Below, one piece after another: positions 54,553 to 63,219 of a DNA stretch of 64,000 bases. The translations under genes were made by a program, and so were the position numbers. Every line of letters starts with the position of its first letter. Position 1 is the first letter of the stretch. Origin of the DNA: RH-AL1 sp964244495 (GTDB lineage Bacteria > Pseudomonadota > Alphaproteobacteria > Rhizobiales > Beijerinckiaceae); NCBI GenBank assembly GCA_964244495.1, contig CAXTIU010000002.1:62001-126000 (forward strand). The letters are read 5' to 3'. Under the pieces are notes generated by a model. It saw nothing but the letters and a program-made list of their open reading frames with translations, ran no database searches and was not told where the DNA came from.

Positions 54553-54897
54553 CTTTAATCACCCAGCGTGGATCTTGCGGGAGCATATTGCGGGAAAGTG
54601 CGGGCCCGTACGAGTCCTCGTTGCGGTGCCATCCCCACCTTACACCGCGCGACGGACCTGCCTTGCGGCGAGAACCCGCCGTCCTGCCGCCGACGCGTGC
54701 ATCGCTCGGCGCGCTGCGTCCCCCGCGCCACGCCTCGACAAAGGAGCGCGAAGCCGCCTAGATGTCGCCTCAATGCGAGGGGATGAGCAGCGCGGTTCGG
54801 TCGATGACCGGAGCGTTCGCGCGCCGGCTGTCCCCCTGCTTCCCGCGCTCCCCTCCCCGACCTTCCCGCTTCTCGTCCCTCAAGGACGAGCGCCCGT
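54553..54897. other. Divergent intergenic region
   Basis: About 345 bases between the adenylate-forming-like gene and the IalB gene, which are divergent. No reading frame looks real and no repeat or strong hairpin was found; promoters for both genes are expected but not identified. Confidence 0.45.
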
Positions 54898-54912
54898 ATG
54901 AAAGGACTTCCA

Positions 54913-55659
54913 ATGCTGCCATTCTCGAAGCGCGCCGTCGCGCTGGCCTTGGTGGGCAGCTGCCTCGCGGTGGCTCCCGGCATCGCCGCTCCCAAGAAGA
55001 AAGGCGCGGCTCCGACGGAGGACCAGGCCGCCCAGCCCGCCACGCCGGCACCTGCCGCCGCCGCGGCCGCCGACGGCTCGCAGAACAACAAGCTGGGCCT
55101 GCTCCCGACGCAGAAGGACTGGACCAAGGTCTGCGGCAAGGACCAGACCGCCAACAAGGAGGTTTGCTACACCACCCGCGACTTCAGCGCCGAAGTCGGC
55201 AAGCCGCCGGTGCTGGCGCTCGCCGTCTACGACATCAAGGGCGACGACACCAAGATCGTCCGCATGCTGATGCCGATCGGCCTCATGCTACGACCCGGTT
55301 TCCGCTTCGTGGTGGATAATGGACAGCCGAATGAGGGCGCCTACGAGATCTGCTTCCCCAATGGCTGCTTCGCCGAAGCCAAGATCAAGACGGCCACCGT
55401 CGATTCGATGAAGAAGGCCACGGTGATGAACGTCAGCGTCCGCAACCAGGGCAACGCGGAGGTGATCTTCAGCGTGCCGATGGAGGGTTTCGGCAAGGCT
55501 TACGACGGCCCCGCGGTGGATCCCAAAGTTCTACAGGCGCAGCAGCAGAAGCTGCAGGCCGAGTTGCAGAAGCGCGCGGAGGATGAGGCCAAGAAGCTCG
55601 AGGCCTCGAAAGGCGCGTCCAACAGCCCGTCGGGCGGCGCCGCCATCCCCGGCAAGTAA
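54913..55659 (+). CDS. Invasion-associated locus B (IalB) family protein
   Basis: About 248 residues. A signal peptide (MLPFSKRAVALALVGSCLAVAPGIAA) is followed by a Pro/Ala-rich linker and the IalB domain: WTKVCGKDQTANKEVCYTTRDFSAEVGKPPVLALAVYDIKGDDTKIVRMLMPIGLMLRPGFRFVVDNG and YEICFPNGCFAEA with paired cysteines. A charged helical tail (QAQQQKLQAELQKRAEDEAKKLEASK) ends the protein. IalB was named for erythrocyte invasion in Bartonella but is widespread in free-living Rhizobiales. ATG 54913 has AAAGGA seven bases upstream; ATG 54898 is the alternative. Confidence 0.9.
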   Translation: MLPFSKRAVALALVGSCLAVAPGIAAPKKKGAAPTEDQAAQPATPAPAAAAAADGSQNNKLGLLPTQKDWTKVCGKDQTANKEVCYTTRDFSAEVGKPPVLALAVYDIKGDDTKIVRMLMPIGLMLRPGFRFVVDNGQPNEGAYEICFPNGCFAEAKIKTATVDSMKKATVMNVSVRNQGNAEVIFSVPMEGFGKAYDGPAVDPKVLQAQQQKLQAELQKRAEDEAKKLEASKGASNSPSGGAAIPGK

Positions 55660-55691
55660 GGTCGCCGCCGGCGAACCGATGAAGGTTCGGT

Positions 55692-55736
55692 CATGGTCCA
55701 AGCCGACATCGTCTATGCCGACATGGTCCATGCCGA
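55692..55736. repeat. Three tandem 15-bp units before the ialB terminator
   Basis: Three consecutive 15-base units, CATGGTCCAAGCCGA, CATCGTCTATGCCGA and CATGGTCCATGCCGA, differ at one to four positions. They lie between the IalB stop and the terminator hairpin. If translated in frame they would repeat five residues, but no gene covers them. Confidence 0.8.
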
Positions 55737-55747
55737 TCGTGACCGAA

Positions 55748-55779
55748 ACCGCCGGGCCCCGGTGCGAAGGCCCGGCGGT
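55748..55779. terminator. Bidirectional terminator between IalB gene and hspQ
   Basis: A perfect 11-bp stem (ACCGCCGGGCC at 55748-55758 with its complement at 55769-55779) and 10-base loop between convergent genes ending at 55659 and 55814. It is preceded by GAA-rich and followed by TCGG-rich sequence that can extend the stem. Confidence 0.8.
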
Positions 55780-55813
55780 CGGCGACGACACGCCCGAGCC
55801 GACGCGAAGCGGG

Positions 55814-56143
55814 TCAGTTCAGCCGGGCCGTCTTGATCTGGTAGGCGCCATCGTTGGCGCGGACGAACACCTCTTCCACCTGCGGATGCCGAACCGGATC
55901 GCCGGACGTGTCGGCGAGGAGGTTCTGCTCGGAAACGTAGGCGACGTACTCGGTTTCGGCGTTCTCCGCGAAGAGATGGTAGAACGGCTGGTCCTTCCTC
56001 GGGCGCACGTCCTCGGGTATCGCTTCCCACCATTCCTCGGTGTTCGCGAATTCGGGATCGACATCGTACACGATGCCACGAAACGCGTATTTGCGGTGCT
56101 TGACGACCTGACCGATGCCGAACTTCGCTTTGCGAGGCTTCAT
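55814..56143 (-). CDS. hspQ: Heat shock protein HspQ
   Basis: A 109-residue protein of the HspQ (YccV) family, a hemimethylated-DNA-binding-like fold. In E. coli HspQ is a Lon substrate specificity enhancer. Family sequence: KFGIGQVVKHRKYAFRGIVYDVDPEFANTEEWWEAIPEDVRPRKDQPFYHLFAE, then YVAYVSEQNLLADTSGDPVRHPQVEEVF. ATG 56143 gives MKPRKAKFGIGQ. Convergent with the IalB gene. Confidence 0.93.
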   Translation of the reverse strand: MKPRKAKFGIGQVVKHRKYAFRGIVYDVDPEFANTEEWWEAIPEDVRPRKDQPFYHLFAENAETEYVAYVSEQNLLADTSGDPVRHPQVEEVFVRANDGAYQIKTARLN

Positions 56144-56277
56144 AGGGACCGCTTGGCTACGCGGGTGGCCTCGCGTGCGTGGTGGGATGGGCAAGTTGGG
56201 GCTGGCATGTGGGTACTCATCACGAAAATCCTTGTCAACACGACGCCGGCGAGGGTGCGAGAAGCGGTGAAGGCGGC

Positions 56278-57951
56278 ATGACGGCGGGCAAGGGGCGCGT
56301 CGCGGCGTCGAAGGAAGGATCGGCGGCGCGGGGCGCTTCGCCGGCCGCGTCTTCGGCGGCGCCCCCGGACGGAGAGCGCTCGGCGTTCGCGGGGCGCTTC
56401 CCGGTGGAGCTTCTCACCCCTACCGAGATGGCCGAGGCCGACCGGCTTGCCGCCCGCGCGGCACCGAGCTTCGCGCTGATGGAGCGGGCCGGCGAGGCCG
56501 TGGCGCGAACGGCCCTGACCCTTCTCGACGCGCGCGACGCCGGGTCCGCCGCCGGGCATGTTCTGATCCTCTGCGGCCCCGGCAACAACGGCGGCGACGG
56601 CTACGTGGCGGCACGGTTGCTCGCCGACGCCGGTTGCGTCGTGACGCTGGCGTCGCTCGTCGCTCGCGAGAGCCTCGTGGGCGATGCGGCGCGGGCCGCC
56701 GCCCTTTGGCGGGGTCCGGTCGTCGACCTCGCGACGCGGGGGCTTGCGTCGGCTGATCTCGACGCGACCGACCTCGTGGTCGACGCCCTGTTCGGGGCAG
56801 GGCTCACCCGCGACATAGCCGGCCCGGCAGAGGCGGCGATCGGCCACGTGAACGCCTGGGCCGACATGTCGCGTCGTCCCGTGCTCGCGGTCGACGTGCC
56901 GTCCGGCATCGACGGCGCCACCGGATGCGTGCGCGGCGCGGCGGTCAAGGCGAGCCACACGATCACCTTCTTCCGTTTGAAGCCGGGACACATCCTGATG
57001 CCCGGCCGCGTCCACTGCGGCCATCTCCATTTGGCCGACATCGGCATCGCGGCGAGCGTGCTCGACGCGGTGGCGCCGAAGACGAGGCTGAACGTGCCGG
57101 CGCTCTGGCCCGGCGTCCCGCCCCGTCCGCGCCTCGATGGCCATAAATACGGACGCGGCCACGCCGTCGTCGTGTCCGGCCCGCTCGGCCAGACCGGCGC
57201 GGCGCGTCTCTGCGCCCACGGCGCGCTGCGGGCGGGAGCCGGCCTCGTCACCGTGGCGAGCCCGCCCGATGCCCTGGCCGTCCTCGCCTCCGCCCTCACG
57301 GCGGTCATGACCAGGGTCAGCGACGGCGCCGATGGCCTCGCCGCGCTGCTCGAAGACGCCCGCAAGAACGCCGTCGCGCTCGGACCGGGTCTTGGTGTCG
57401 GCGCCGGCGCCCGCGCCCAGGTCCGCGCCGCCCTGGCCGCCTCCCCGGCCGGCGGCACGTCCCGCGCGGTCGTCATCGACGCGGACGCGCTGGTGAGCTT
57501 CGCCGCCGAGCCGGACGTCCTGTTCGCCGCGATCAGCGAGGGCGGCCACGCCGTCGTGCTGACGCCCCACGATGGCGAGTTCGCCAAGCTTTTCCCCGAT
57601 CTAGCGGCCAGCGGGTCGAAGCTGGAGCGCACGCGGGCGGCGGCCGTCCTGTGCGGCGCCGTCGTCCTGCTCAAAGGGCCGGACACGGTCGTCGCCCATC
57701 CCGACGGCCGCGCCTCGATTGCGGCGAGCGAGGCGCCGTGGCTCGCCACCGCAGGATCGGGCGACGTGCTCGCCGGCATGGTCGCGGGCCTGCTCGCGCA
57801 GGGGGTGCCGGCCTTCGAGGCGGCCTCGAGCGCGGTCTGGATGCACGCCGAGGCGGCGCGCCTGTTCGGACCCGGCCTGATCTCGGAAGATATCCCGGAC
57901 GTGGTGCCGCGCGTGCTCGCGGCCCTGTTCGGCGCCGTCGCGGCGAGTTGA
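56278..57951 (+). CDS. nnr: Bifunctional NAD(P)H-hydrate repair enzyme
   Basis: Repairs hydrated NAD(P)H: N-terminal epimerase (YjeF_N) and C-terminal ADP/ATP-dependent dehydratase (carbohydrate kinase-like). The epimerase domain has LLTPTEMAEADRLAAR, LILCGPGNNGGDGYVAARLL and VLAVDVPSGIDG. The dehydratase has HKYGRGHAVVVSGP, ALGPGLG, VLTPHDGEFAKLFPDL, LLKGPDTVVAHPDG and the anion-hole motif ATAGSGDVLAGMVAGLL. Total 557 residues from ATG 56278, which starts with a low-complexity Ala/Ser tail of about 40 residues; a later start near the LLTPTEM block is possible. Confidence 0.96.
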   Translation: MTAGKGRVAASKEGSAARGASPAASSAAPPDGERSAFAGRFPVELLTPTEMAEADRLAARAAPSFALMERAGEAVARTALTLLDARDAGSAAGHVLILCGPGNNGGDGYVAARLLADAGCVVTLASLVARESLVGDAARAAALWRGPVVDLATRGLASADLDATDLVVDALFGAGLTRDIAGPAEAAIGHVNAWADMSRRPVLAVDVPSGIDGATGCVRGAAVKASHTITFFRLKPGHILMPGRVHCGHLHLADIGIAASVLDAVAPKTRLNVPALWPGVPPRPRLDGHKYGRGHAVVVSGPLGQTGAARLCAHGALRAGAGLVTVASPPDALAVLASALTAVMTRVSDGADGLAALLEDARKNAVALGPGLGVGAGARAQVRAALAASPAGGTSRAVVIDADALVSFAAEPDVLFAAISEGGHAVVLTPHDGEFAKLFPDLAASGSKLERTRAAAVLCGAVVLLKGPDTVVAHPDGRASIAASEAPWLATAGSGDVLAGMVAGLLAQGVPAFEAASSAVWMHAEAARLFGPGLISEDIPDVVPRVLAALFGAVAAS

Positions 57952-58030
57952 TCCTCCGAGTACGTGAAACGGCCTTATTCCCGTGGTGTCACGCGCTTCG
58001 GAGTTGCGCCCCGAGAGTCACGCTCCAAAT

Positions 58031-58047
58031 GCCACCCGTCAGGTGGC
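58031..58047 (+). terminator. Small hairpin between nnr and opgC
   Basis: GCCACC (58031-58036) pairs with GGTGGC (58042-58047) around a five-base loop, in the 119-bp gap. It could be a weak terminator of nnr or a structure in the opgC leader. Confidence 0.35.
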
Positions 58048-58070
58048 AGGCTCACCAGCGCGGATCGCTC

Positions 58071-59198
58071 ATGCGTCAACCCAATTCGATCGACTTCTGG
58101 CGCGGCTACGCCCTCATCTCGATCTTCGTCGATCACATTCCCGGCAACCTCTTCGACCGCTTCACCTACCGCAATCTCACCTTGTCCGACTCGGCGGAAC
58201 TCTTCGTCTTCCTCGCCGGCTGGGCGATGCGCCTCTCGATCGAGAACCCCAAGCGCCCGATGACGACGACCGCGGTGATCTACAAGCTGTGGGGCCGCGC
58301 GTTCACGATCTACGTCGCGCAGACCTTCATCACCGAGATCGCGATCTTCATCCTCGCGGCGGCATCCGTGTACCTCGACGCGCCGTTTCTGCTCGATTGG
58401 CACAATGTGGCCGCCGTGTTCCACCAGCCTGTCGAGGCGCATATCGGGCTCGTGCTGCTCACCTATCAGCTCGGTTACTTCAACATCCTGCCGCTCTACG
58501 TCGTGCTGATGCTGGTGGCGCCATTCGTCGCCATCGCCTACCGGGCGATCCCGGCGGTGGTCCTGCCGGTGTCGCTCGGGCTCTACGTCGTCACACTGGA
58601 ACTGGGATGGAACATCACGTCCTGGCCGGTGGAGGGCACGTGGTTCTTCTCGCCGTTCGCGTGGCAGCTCATTTACGTCCTCGGCTTCCTCGCCGCCGGC
58701 CGCACCACCGATCTCGGCGCCTTCGCGCGCCGCCACCTGACGGCGCTGCGCTGGGTCGCGGTGCCGATGCTGGTGCTGGGCCTCGTCGTCGCTTCCACCC
58801 GCTACTTCCCCGCCCTGCCCCTGCCCAGGCTGAACCTGTTCTTCACCGTGTTCGACAAGACCTTCATGTCGCCCGACCGCTTGTTCAGCGTCCTAGCGAT
58901 CATCCTGGTCGGCGGCGGCATCTTCGGCGTGCTCAACCGGTGGCTGCCCAGCGTCGGCCGCTTCCTGTCCCTGCTCGGCCGCAACAGCCTCCAGGTCTTC
59001 TGCGCCGGCTCCCTCCTAAGCCTGTGTGGACAAATCGTCCGTTTCATTTACGGCGGGCGTCTTGTGACCGACGTGGTTTTGTTTATCGTCGGGGTTGGCA
59101 TCATGGCCCTCGTCGCGTGGATGGTGGAATGGCGTACCCGCTCCAAGGTGGAGGCCGTAGCGGCGCGAGGCTTGCCATCGCCTGCGGCCTCGTCCTGA
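58071..59198 (+). CDS. opgC: OpgC family membrane protein
   Basis: A 375-residue integral membrane acyltransferase-like protein with about ten hydrophobic segments. The opening SIDFWRGYALISIFVDHIPGN...FTYRNLTLSDSAELFVFLAGWAM matches OpgC, which in other bacteria adds succinyl groups to osmoregulated periplasmic glucans. The His-containing FVDHIPGN and the GWNITSWPVEGTWFFSPFAWQLIYVLGF segment are family blocks. ATG 58071 is chosen because the family motif starts six residues later. The downstream SGNH hydrolase gene overlaps its last 70 bases. Confidence 0.9.
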   Translation: MRQPNSIDFWRGYALISIFVDHIPGNLFDRFTYRNLTLSDSAELFVFLAGWAMRLSIENPKRPMTTTAVIYKLWGRAFTIYVAQTFITEIAIFILAAASVYLDAPFLLDWHNVAAVFHQPVEAHIGLVLLTYQLGYFNILPLYVVLMLVAPFVAIAYRAIPAVVLPVSLGLYVVTLELGWNITSWPVEGTWFFSPFAWQLIYVLGFLAAGRTTDLGAFARRHLTALRWVAVPMLVLGLVVASTRYFPALPLPRLNLFFTVFDKTFMSPDRLFSVLAIILVGGGIFGVLNRWLPSVGRFLSLLGRNSLQVFCAGSLLSLCGQIVRFIYGGRLVTDVVLFIVGVGIMALVAWMVEWRTRSKVEAVAARGLPSPAASS

Positions 59199-59965
59199 TC
59201 TCGGTCGCCGCGCGCGGCGACGACGCGGCCGCACCACAGCCGCCGGCGTTGAGCCCGTCCTGTGAGGTGCCGGCGGCGGTGGTCTCGTCGAACGCCCCTT
59301 TGTCCAACCTCGCCAAGGCGCTCGCGGAGCACAAGACGATACAGATCCTCGCGGTCGGCTCGGCGGCGACAGGTGCGATCGGCCTGGGTGACGGCATGAA
59401 GAGCTATCCCGTGCAGATCGAGGACATCCTGAAGAGGTCGCTCGACGGTGCCAACGTCGACATCATCAATCGCGGCACCGGCGGCGAGGTGGCGCAAACC
59501 TCGGCCGACCGCATCCGCAGCGAGGTGGCCCTGGTGAAGCCGGACCTGGTGCTCTGGCAACTCGGGACCAACGACGCGCTCGCTCGCGTCGATCCCGACC
59601 AGTTTACGGATATCGTCGAGTCGACGATCAACTGGCTCAAGGGCAGCAACGTCGACGTGGTTTTGGTGGGCCTGCAGTACACGACCCGCTTCGCCAAGGA
59701 CGAGAGCTACTTCGCCATCCGCGAAGCCTTGGAGAAGATCGCCCGGGACGAGAAGGTTCTTTACATCAAGCGCTACGACGCGATGCTGTTCATCGCCGAG
59801 ACCAAGCTCAAGGTCCACCTGATGGCGAGCGACAACTATCACCTGAGCGAGATGGGCACTCAGTGCCAGGCCGAGCACGTCGCCCGCGCGATGATCGCCA
59901 GCCTGTTCGTCCGGCGGTTCCGACCGAGCGCCGTCCTCCCGAACCCGCCGCCGGCCTCGAACTGA
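59129..59965 (+). CDS. SGNH/GDSL-type hydrolase, exported
   Basis: A 278-residue protein with a signal peptide (ARLAIACGLVLISVAARG). SGNH blocks: ILAVGSAATGAIGLGDGMKSYP, where the GDS serine position reads G-S-A; the glycine block VDIINRGTGGEVAQTS; LVLWQLGTNDAL with the G-x-N-D signature; and the C-terminal SDNYHLSEMGTQCQAEHV with the Asp-x-x-His pair. It may act on acyl or acetyl groups of envelope glycans, in keeping with its partner opgC. ATG 59129 puts the start inside opgC in another frame, a 70-base overlap; a shorter start is possible. Confidence 0.82.
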   Translation: MAYPLQGGGRSGARLAIACGLVLISVAARGDDAAAPQPPALSPSCEVPAAVVSSNAPLSNLAKALAEHKTIQILAVGSAATGAIGLGDGMKSYPVQIEDILKRSLDGANVDIINRGTGGEVAQTSADRIRSEVALVKPDLVLWQLGTNDALARVDPDQFTDIVESTINWLKGSNVDVVLVGLQYTTRFAKDESYFAIREALEKIARDEKVLYIKRYDAMLFIAETKLKVHLMASDNYHLSEMGTQCQAEHVARAMIASLFVRRFRPSAVLPNPPPASN

Positions 59966-59990
59966 AGCATCCGTTCACGTTGCCAAGACG

Positions 59991-61430
59991 TCACGTCACT
60001 TGGAACCATGTGGCGAGGCCGGTATCCTGACGGTCACGGATCGACGATTCGAGCGCCCACTTGCCGGGATTGTCAGCGATGAAGGCGACGTGCTTGGTCC
60101 TACCGGGTGCGATCAGCACGGAGTCGCGCCAGTAGGGATCCCAGCCATCGTCGAGGTCGTGGAGCAGGCGCCACACGTGGCCGTGGACGTGAACTTGCTG
60201 CGCGTACATGGTCTTGTTGTCGAACGTCAGCGTCACCGGCATGCCGCGCTTCACCGTGAACAGCGCCTTGGGCGAGAGCCCATCGGACGCGACGCCGTCG
60301 ATCGTCCAAAGCGCCCGCAATCCGGTCGGCTCATCTTCACCCCTGCTCGCCGCGCTCGCGTCAGGTGCCTTGGCTGGTACGCCCCGCCTTCCGCCGCCCA
60401 GCACGATCCCGTGCCGCGCCGATTTCTCCAGTGCGATACGGGTCGGCAGCAGCGGGTTGTCCGGCAGCTTGCCGGGAGCGGCGCGGGCTGGAAGCGGCAG
60501 CCCGGCGGTGCGCATCGTCATGAGAAGCGTGTCGGGGCCGTCATCGCCCAGCAAGGATAGGCGCACCTGGCGACCGGCATCCACCGGCATGTCGAACATC
60601 ACCTCGAAACGCGCGCCGGGGCCGATCGGCAGGGTGTCGCGTGCCGGACGGAATGGTTCGCTCGGCTGGCCATCGACGGCGATCACGGTCGTCGAAGCGC
60701 CGGCGATAGCGAGGAGCGCGATGCGCGCGCCGCAGGCGTTGAGCAGGCGCAGCCGCACACGGGCGCCGGGACGCAAGACGTCGCCGGTCGACGCCGGCTT
60801 GGTATCAAGGGTGACCAAGGGTCCGATGCGGCCGGCGGCGGCGGCCTCGCGAGGGTCGAGGAAGTCGCCCCGGATCTGCCCCTGGGCGTCGAGCAGCCAG
60901 TCGTCGAGCACCACCAGCAGGTCGAGGTCGACCGCCGGCGGCTCCGCTTCGTCGACGATGAGAACACCGTAGAGACCGCGTCCGACCTGCTCGGCGACAC
61001 TCGGCCAGACGTGGGGATGGTACCAGTACAGGCCGGCGTCGGGCGGCGTGAAGCGGTAGTCGAAGCTGCCGCCGGGCGGGATGGGCGCCTGGGTCAGCCC
61101 GGCGACGCCATCCATCGCGTTGGGCGCGCGGACTCCGTGCCACGTCAAGCTCGTCGGCTGGTCGAGCTTGTTGAGGAGACGGACGCGGAGCTCCTCGCCC
61201 TTCTTCACGCGCAGTAGCGGTCCCGGCACTTGGCCGTCGTAGCCCCAGATCGCCGTGTCGGCGGCCGGGACGAGGCGCAGCGTGCCTCGCCGCGCTTCGA
61301 GCGTCCGGCTCGCCGGGGCGTCGGGCGCCGCGATCGCCGGCAAGGGCACGACCGTGGCCGCCAAGCCGGCCAGCACGCGGCGCCGGTGGAGGCGACACCT
61401 TCCTTCGACCGGGATGATGTCCGATGCCAT
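59991..61430 (-). CDS. Multicopper-oxidase-fold protein lacking type-1 copper ligands
   Basis: A 479-residue three-cupredoxin protein with a Tat-like signal (RLHRRRVLAGLAATVVPLPAIA). Motif I reads LTWHG with the first His replaced by Thr; motif II is intact, YWYHPHVW; motif III reads QQVHVHGHVW, missing the first His of H-P-x-H-x-H-G; motif IV, normally H-C-H-x3-H-x3-G-M, reads ESSIRDRQDTGL. So the Cys and both His ligands of the type-1 centre are gone, and the trinuclear site is incomplete. A non-oxidase role as in FtsP/SufI, or a divergent copper-handling role, is likely. No copper-resistance genes adjoin. Confidence 0.8.
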   Translation of the reverse strand: MASDIIPVEGRCRLHRRRVLAGLAATVVPLPAIAAPDAPASRTLEARRGTLRLVPAADTAIWGYDGQVPGPLLRVKKGEELRVRLLNKLDQPTSLTWHGVRAPNAMDGVAGLTQAPIPPGGSFDYRFTPPDAGLYWYHPHVWPSVAEQVGRGLYGVLIVDEAEPPAVDLDLLVVLDDWLLDAQGQIRGDFLDPREAAAAGRIGPLVTLDTKPASTGDVLRPGARVRLRLLNACGARIALLAIAGASTTVIAVDGQPSEPFRPARDTLPIGPGARFEVMFDMPVDAGRQVRLSLLGDDGPDTLLMTMRTAGLPLPARAAPGKLPDNPLLPTRIALEKSARHGIVLGGGRRGVPAKAPDASAASRGEDEPTGLRALWTIDGVASDGLSPKALFTVKRGMPVTLTFDNKTMYAQQVHVHGHVWRLLHDLDDGWDPYWRDSVLIAPGRTKHVAFIADNPGKWALESSIRDRQDTGLATWFQVT

Positions 61431-61531
61431 TCCGACTCCAAGCGCAGGTCGCTGTTATAGACGCGCGACCGCGCGCGAAGGAAGGCACCGGGATCATGCG
61501 GCGCGACGGCCGCGATGATCGATCTTTTTTA

Positions 61532-61560
61532 CTGCACACGCATCCTGGCATTGTTATAGA
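61532..61560 (+). promoter_or_regulatory. Possible promoter of tRNA-Leu and tig
   Basis: CTGCAC (61532-61537) and TATAGA (61555-61560) are separated by 17 bases and lie about 48 bases ahead of the tRNA. A T-run (61525-61530) just upstream resembles an UP element. By eye only. Confidence 0.35.
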
Positions 61561-61607
61561 GCGCCGTCGTCGGGAACGCGGCGAGCGGGACGGCGATCCG
61601 ACCCTAC

Positions 61608-61692
61608 GCGGGCGTGGCGGAACTGGTAGACGCGCTGGATTTAGGTTCCAGTGGTGAAAATCGTGGGGGTTCGAGTCCCTCCGCCCGCACCA
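61608..61692 (+). tRNA. tRNA-Leu(UAG)
   Basis: Acceptor GCGGGCG pairs with CGCCCGC; discriminator A and encoded CCA end at 61692. The anticodon stem CTGGA/TCCAG encloses TTTAGGT, giving UAG. The long variable arm (TGGTGAAAATCGTGGG region) marks a class II tRNA. T-loop TTCGAGT. It precedes tig, the usual Rhizobiales order. Confidence 0.96.
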
Positions 61693-61771
61693 ATCCCTCC
61701 GATGTTCGTCGTGCCGACAATCGTTGCGCCAAGCCCCTAGCTTGCGCCATAAGCCTCACCCTTGCGCCAGC

Positions 61772-61812
61772 CGTACCCTTGGGCCATGCGTACCCTTGGG
61801 CTATGCGTACCC
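61772..61812. repeat. 17-bp tandem repeat between tRNA-Leu and tig
   Basis: CGTACCCTTGGGCCATG (61772-61788) is followed directly by CGTACCCTTGGGCTATG (61789-61805) and the partial CGTACCC. A looser copy starting CCCTTGCGCCA occurs about 15 bases upstream. It ends some 40 bases before the tig start. Confidence 0.85.
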
Positions 61813-61854
61813 GATCAACGCGGGCCGTCCCGCCATTCCAACCAGGCTTTCCCG

Positions 61855-63219
61855 ATGCAAGTCACCCAAACCCGTTCCGAGGGGCTCAAACGCGAGTTCG
61901 AGATCGTCCTGCCGGTGCAGGACCTGTCCTCCCGCATGCAGACCCAGCTCGGCGAGATGCAGGCCAAGGCGCGCATCAACGGGTTTCGGCCGGGCAAGGT
62001 GCCGGTCGCCCATCTCAGGAAGCTTTACGGCCGGTCGGTCATGGCGGAGGTACTGCAGGAAGCGGTCGGCGAGGCCCGCACCAAGATGATCGCCGACAAC
62101 GACCTCCGTCTCGCCGGCGAGCCCCGGTTCGACGTCGATGGCGACGAGAACGTGCTGGAGCGGGCGCTCGAATCAAAGGGCGACCTGACCTTCAAGGTGG
62201 CATTGGAGGTGCTGCCGAAGGTCGAGGTTGGCTCGCTCGACGACATCGCGATCGAGAAGCTCGTCGCCGACGTGCCGGACGAGGAGGTCGAGCGGGTCGT
62301 AGGCCTGCTCGCCAACCAGAACCGATCCTACGAGCCGAAGGGCGAGGCGGCGGTCGCCGCCGATGGCGACAAGGCGTCCATCGACTTCGTCGGCACCATC
62401 GACGACGAGGCGTTCGAAGGCGGGTCCGGGGAGGACGTCGACCTGGTGCTCGGCTCGAACTCGTTCATCCCCGGCTTCGAGGCCCAGGTCGTCGGCATGG
62501 TGGTCGGCGAGAAGAAGGTCGTGGCCGTGACGTTCCCCGCCGACTACGGCGCGGCCCCGCTCGCCGGCAAGGATGCCAAGTTCGACGTCACGCTGAAGCA
62601 GGTTGCGGCACCGGGCGAGGTGGCGACGGACGACGCCTTCGCGAAGAACTTCGGCATGGACTCGCTGGACAAGCTGAAAGAGACGGTTCGCGGCAACATC
62701 GAGCGCGACTACGGCGCCGCCTCGCGCGCCAAGTGGAAGCGCGGCCTCCTCGACACGCTCGACAAGAAGTACGATTTCGAGCTCCCCGAGGGCTTGGTCG
62801 AGCAGGAGTTCGGGGCGATCTGGCGTCAGGTCGAGGCGGAACAGAAGCAGACCGGCAAGAGCTTCGCCGACGAGGGAACCACCGAGGAAGCGGCGCGAGC
62901 GGACTACCGCAAGATCGCCGAGCGGCGCGTCCGCCTCGGGCTGGTGCTGGCCGAGATCGGCGAGGCGGCCGGCGTCAAGGTGACCCAGGAGGAGATGAAC
63001 GCGGCGTTGATGGAGCGCGTGCGTCAATACCCCGGCGAGGAGAAGCAGGTGTGGGACTTCTTCCGCAACAATCCGCAGGCGATGGCGCAGATCCAGGCGC
63101 CCCTCTTCGAGGACAAGGTCGTCGACCACATCGTCTCCAAGGCGAACGTTTCCGAGCGCAAGGTGAGCCGCGAGGAACTGACCGCGATCGACGAGGAGGC
63201 GGAGCCGACCGTCGCCTGA
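61855..63219 (+). CDS. tig: Trigger factor
   Basis: Ribosome-bound chaperone with prolyl isomerase activity. The 454-residue protein has the N-terminal ribosome-binding domain with the signature GFRPGKVPVAHLRKLYG, the FKBP-type PPIase domain (residues about 160-245: KASIDFVGTIDDEAFEGGSGEDVDLVLGSNSFIPGFEAQVVGM), and the helical C-terminal chaperone arms (LLDTLDKKYDFELPEGLVEQEF, VTQEEMNAALMERVRQYPG). ATG 61855 gives the usual MQVTQTRSEGLKREFEIVLP. The 3' end, including the stop codon, lies in a 19-bp tandem duplication. Confidence 0.97.
   Translation: MQVTQTRSEGLKREFEIVLPVQDLSSRMQTQLGEMQAKARINGFRPGKVPVAHLRKLYGRSVMAEVLQEAVGEARTKMIADNDLRLAGEPRFDVDGDENVLERALESKGDLTFKVALEVLPKVEVGSLDDIAIEKLVADVPDEEVERVVGLLANQNRSYEPKGEAAVAADGDKASIDFVGTIDDEAFEGGSGEDVDLVLGSNSFIPGFEAQVVGMVVGEKKVVAVTFPADYGAAPLAGKDAKFDVTLKQVAAPGEVATDDAFAKNFGMDSLDKLKETVRGNIERDYGAASRAKWKRGLLDTLDKKYDFELPEGLVEQEFGAIWRQVEAEQKQTGKSFADEGTTEEAARADYRKIAERRVRLGLVLAEIGEAAGVKVTQEEMNAALMERVRQYPGEEKQVWDFFRNNPQAMAQIQAPLFEDKVVDHIVSKANVSERKVSREELTAIDEEAEPTVA

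Noticed and set aside
61600..61855. Integration site at tRNA-Leu
   Set aside because: The tandem repeats downstream do not copy the tRNA 3' end and no integrase is present.
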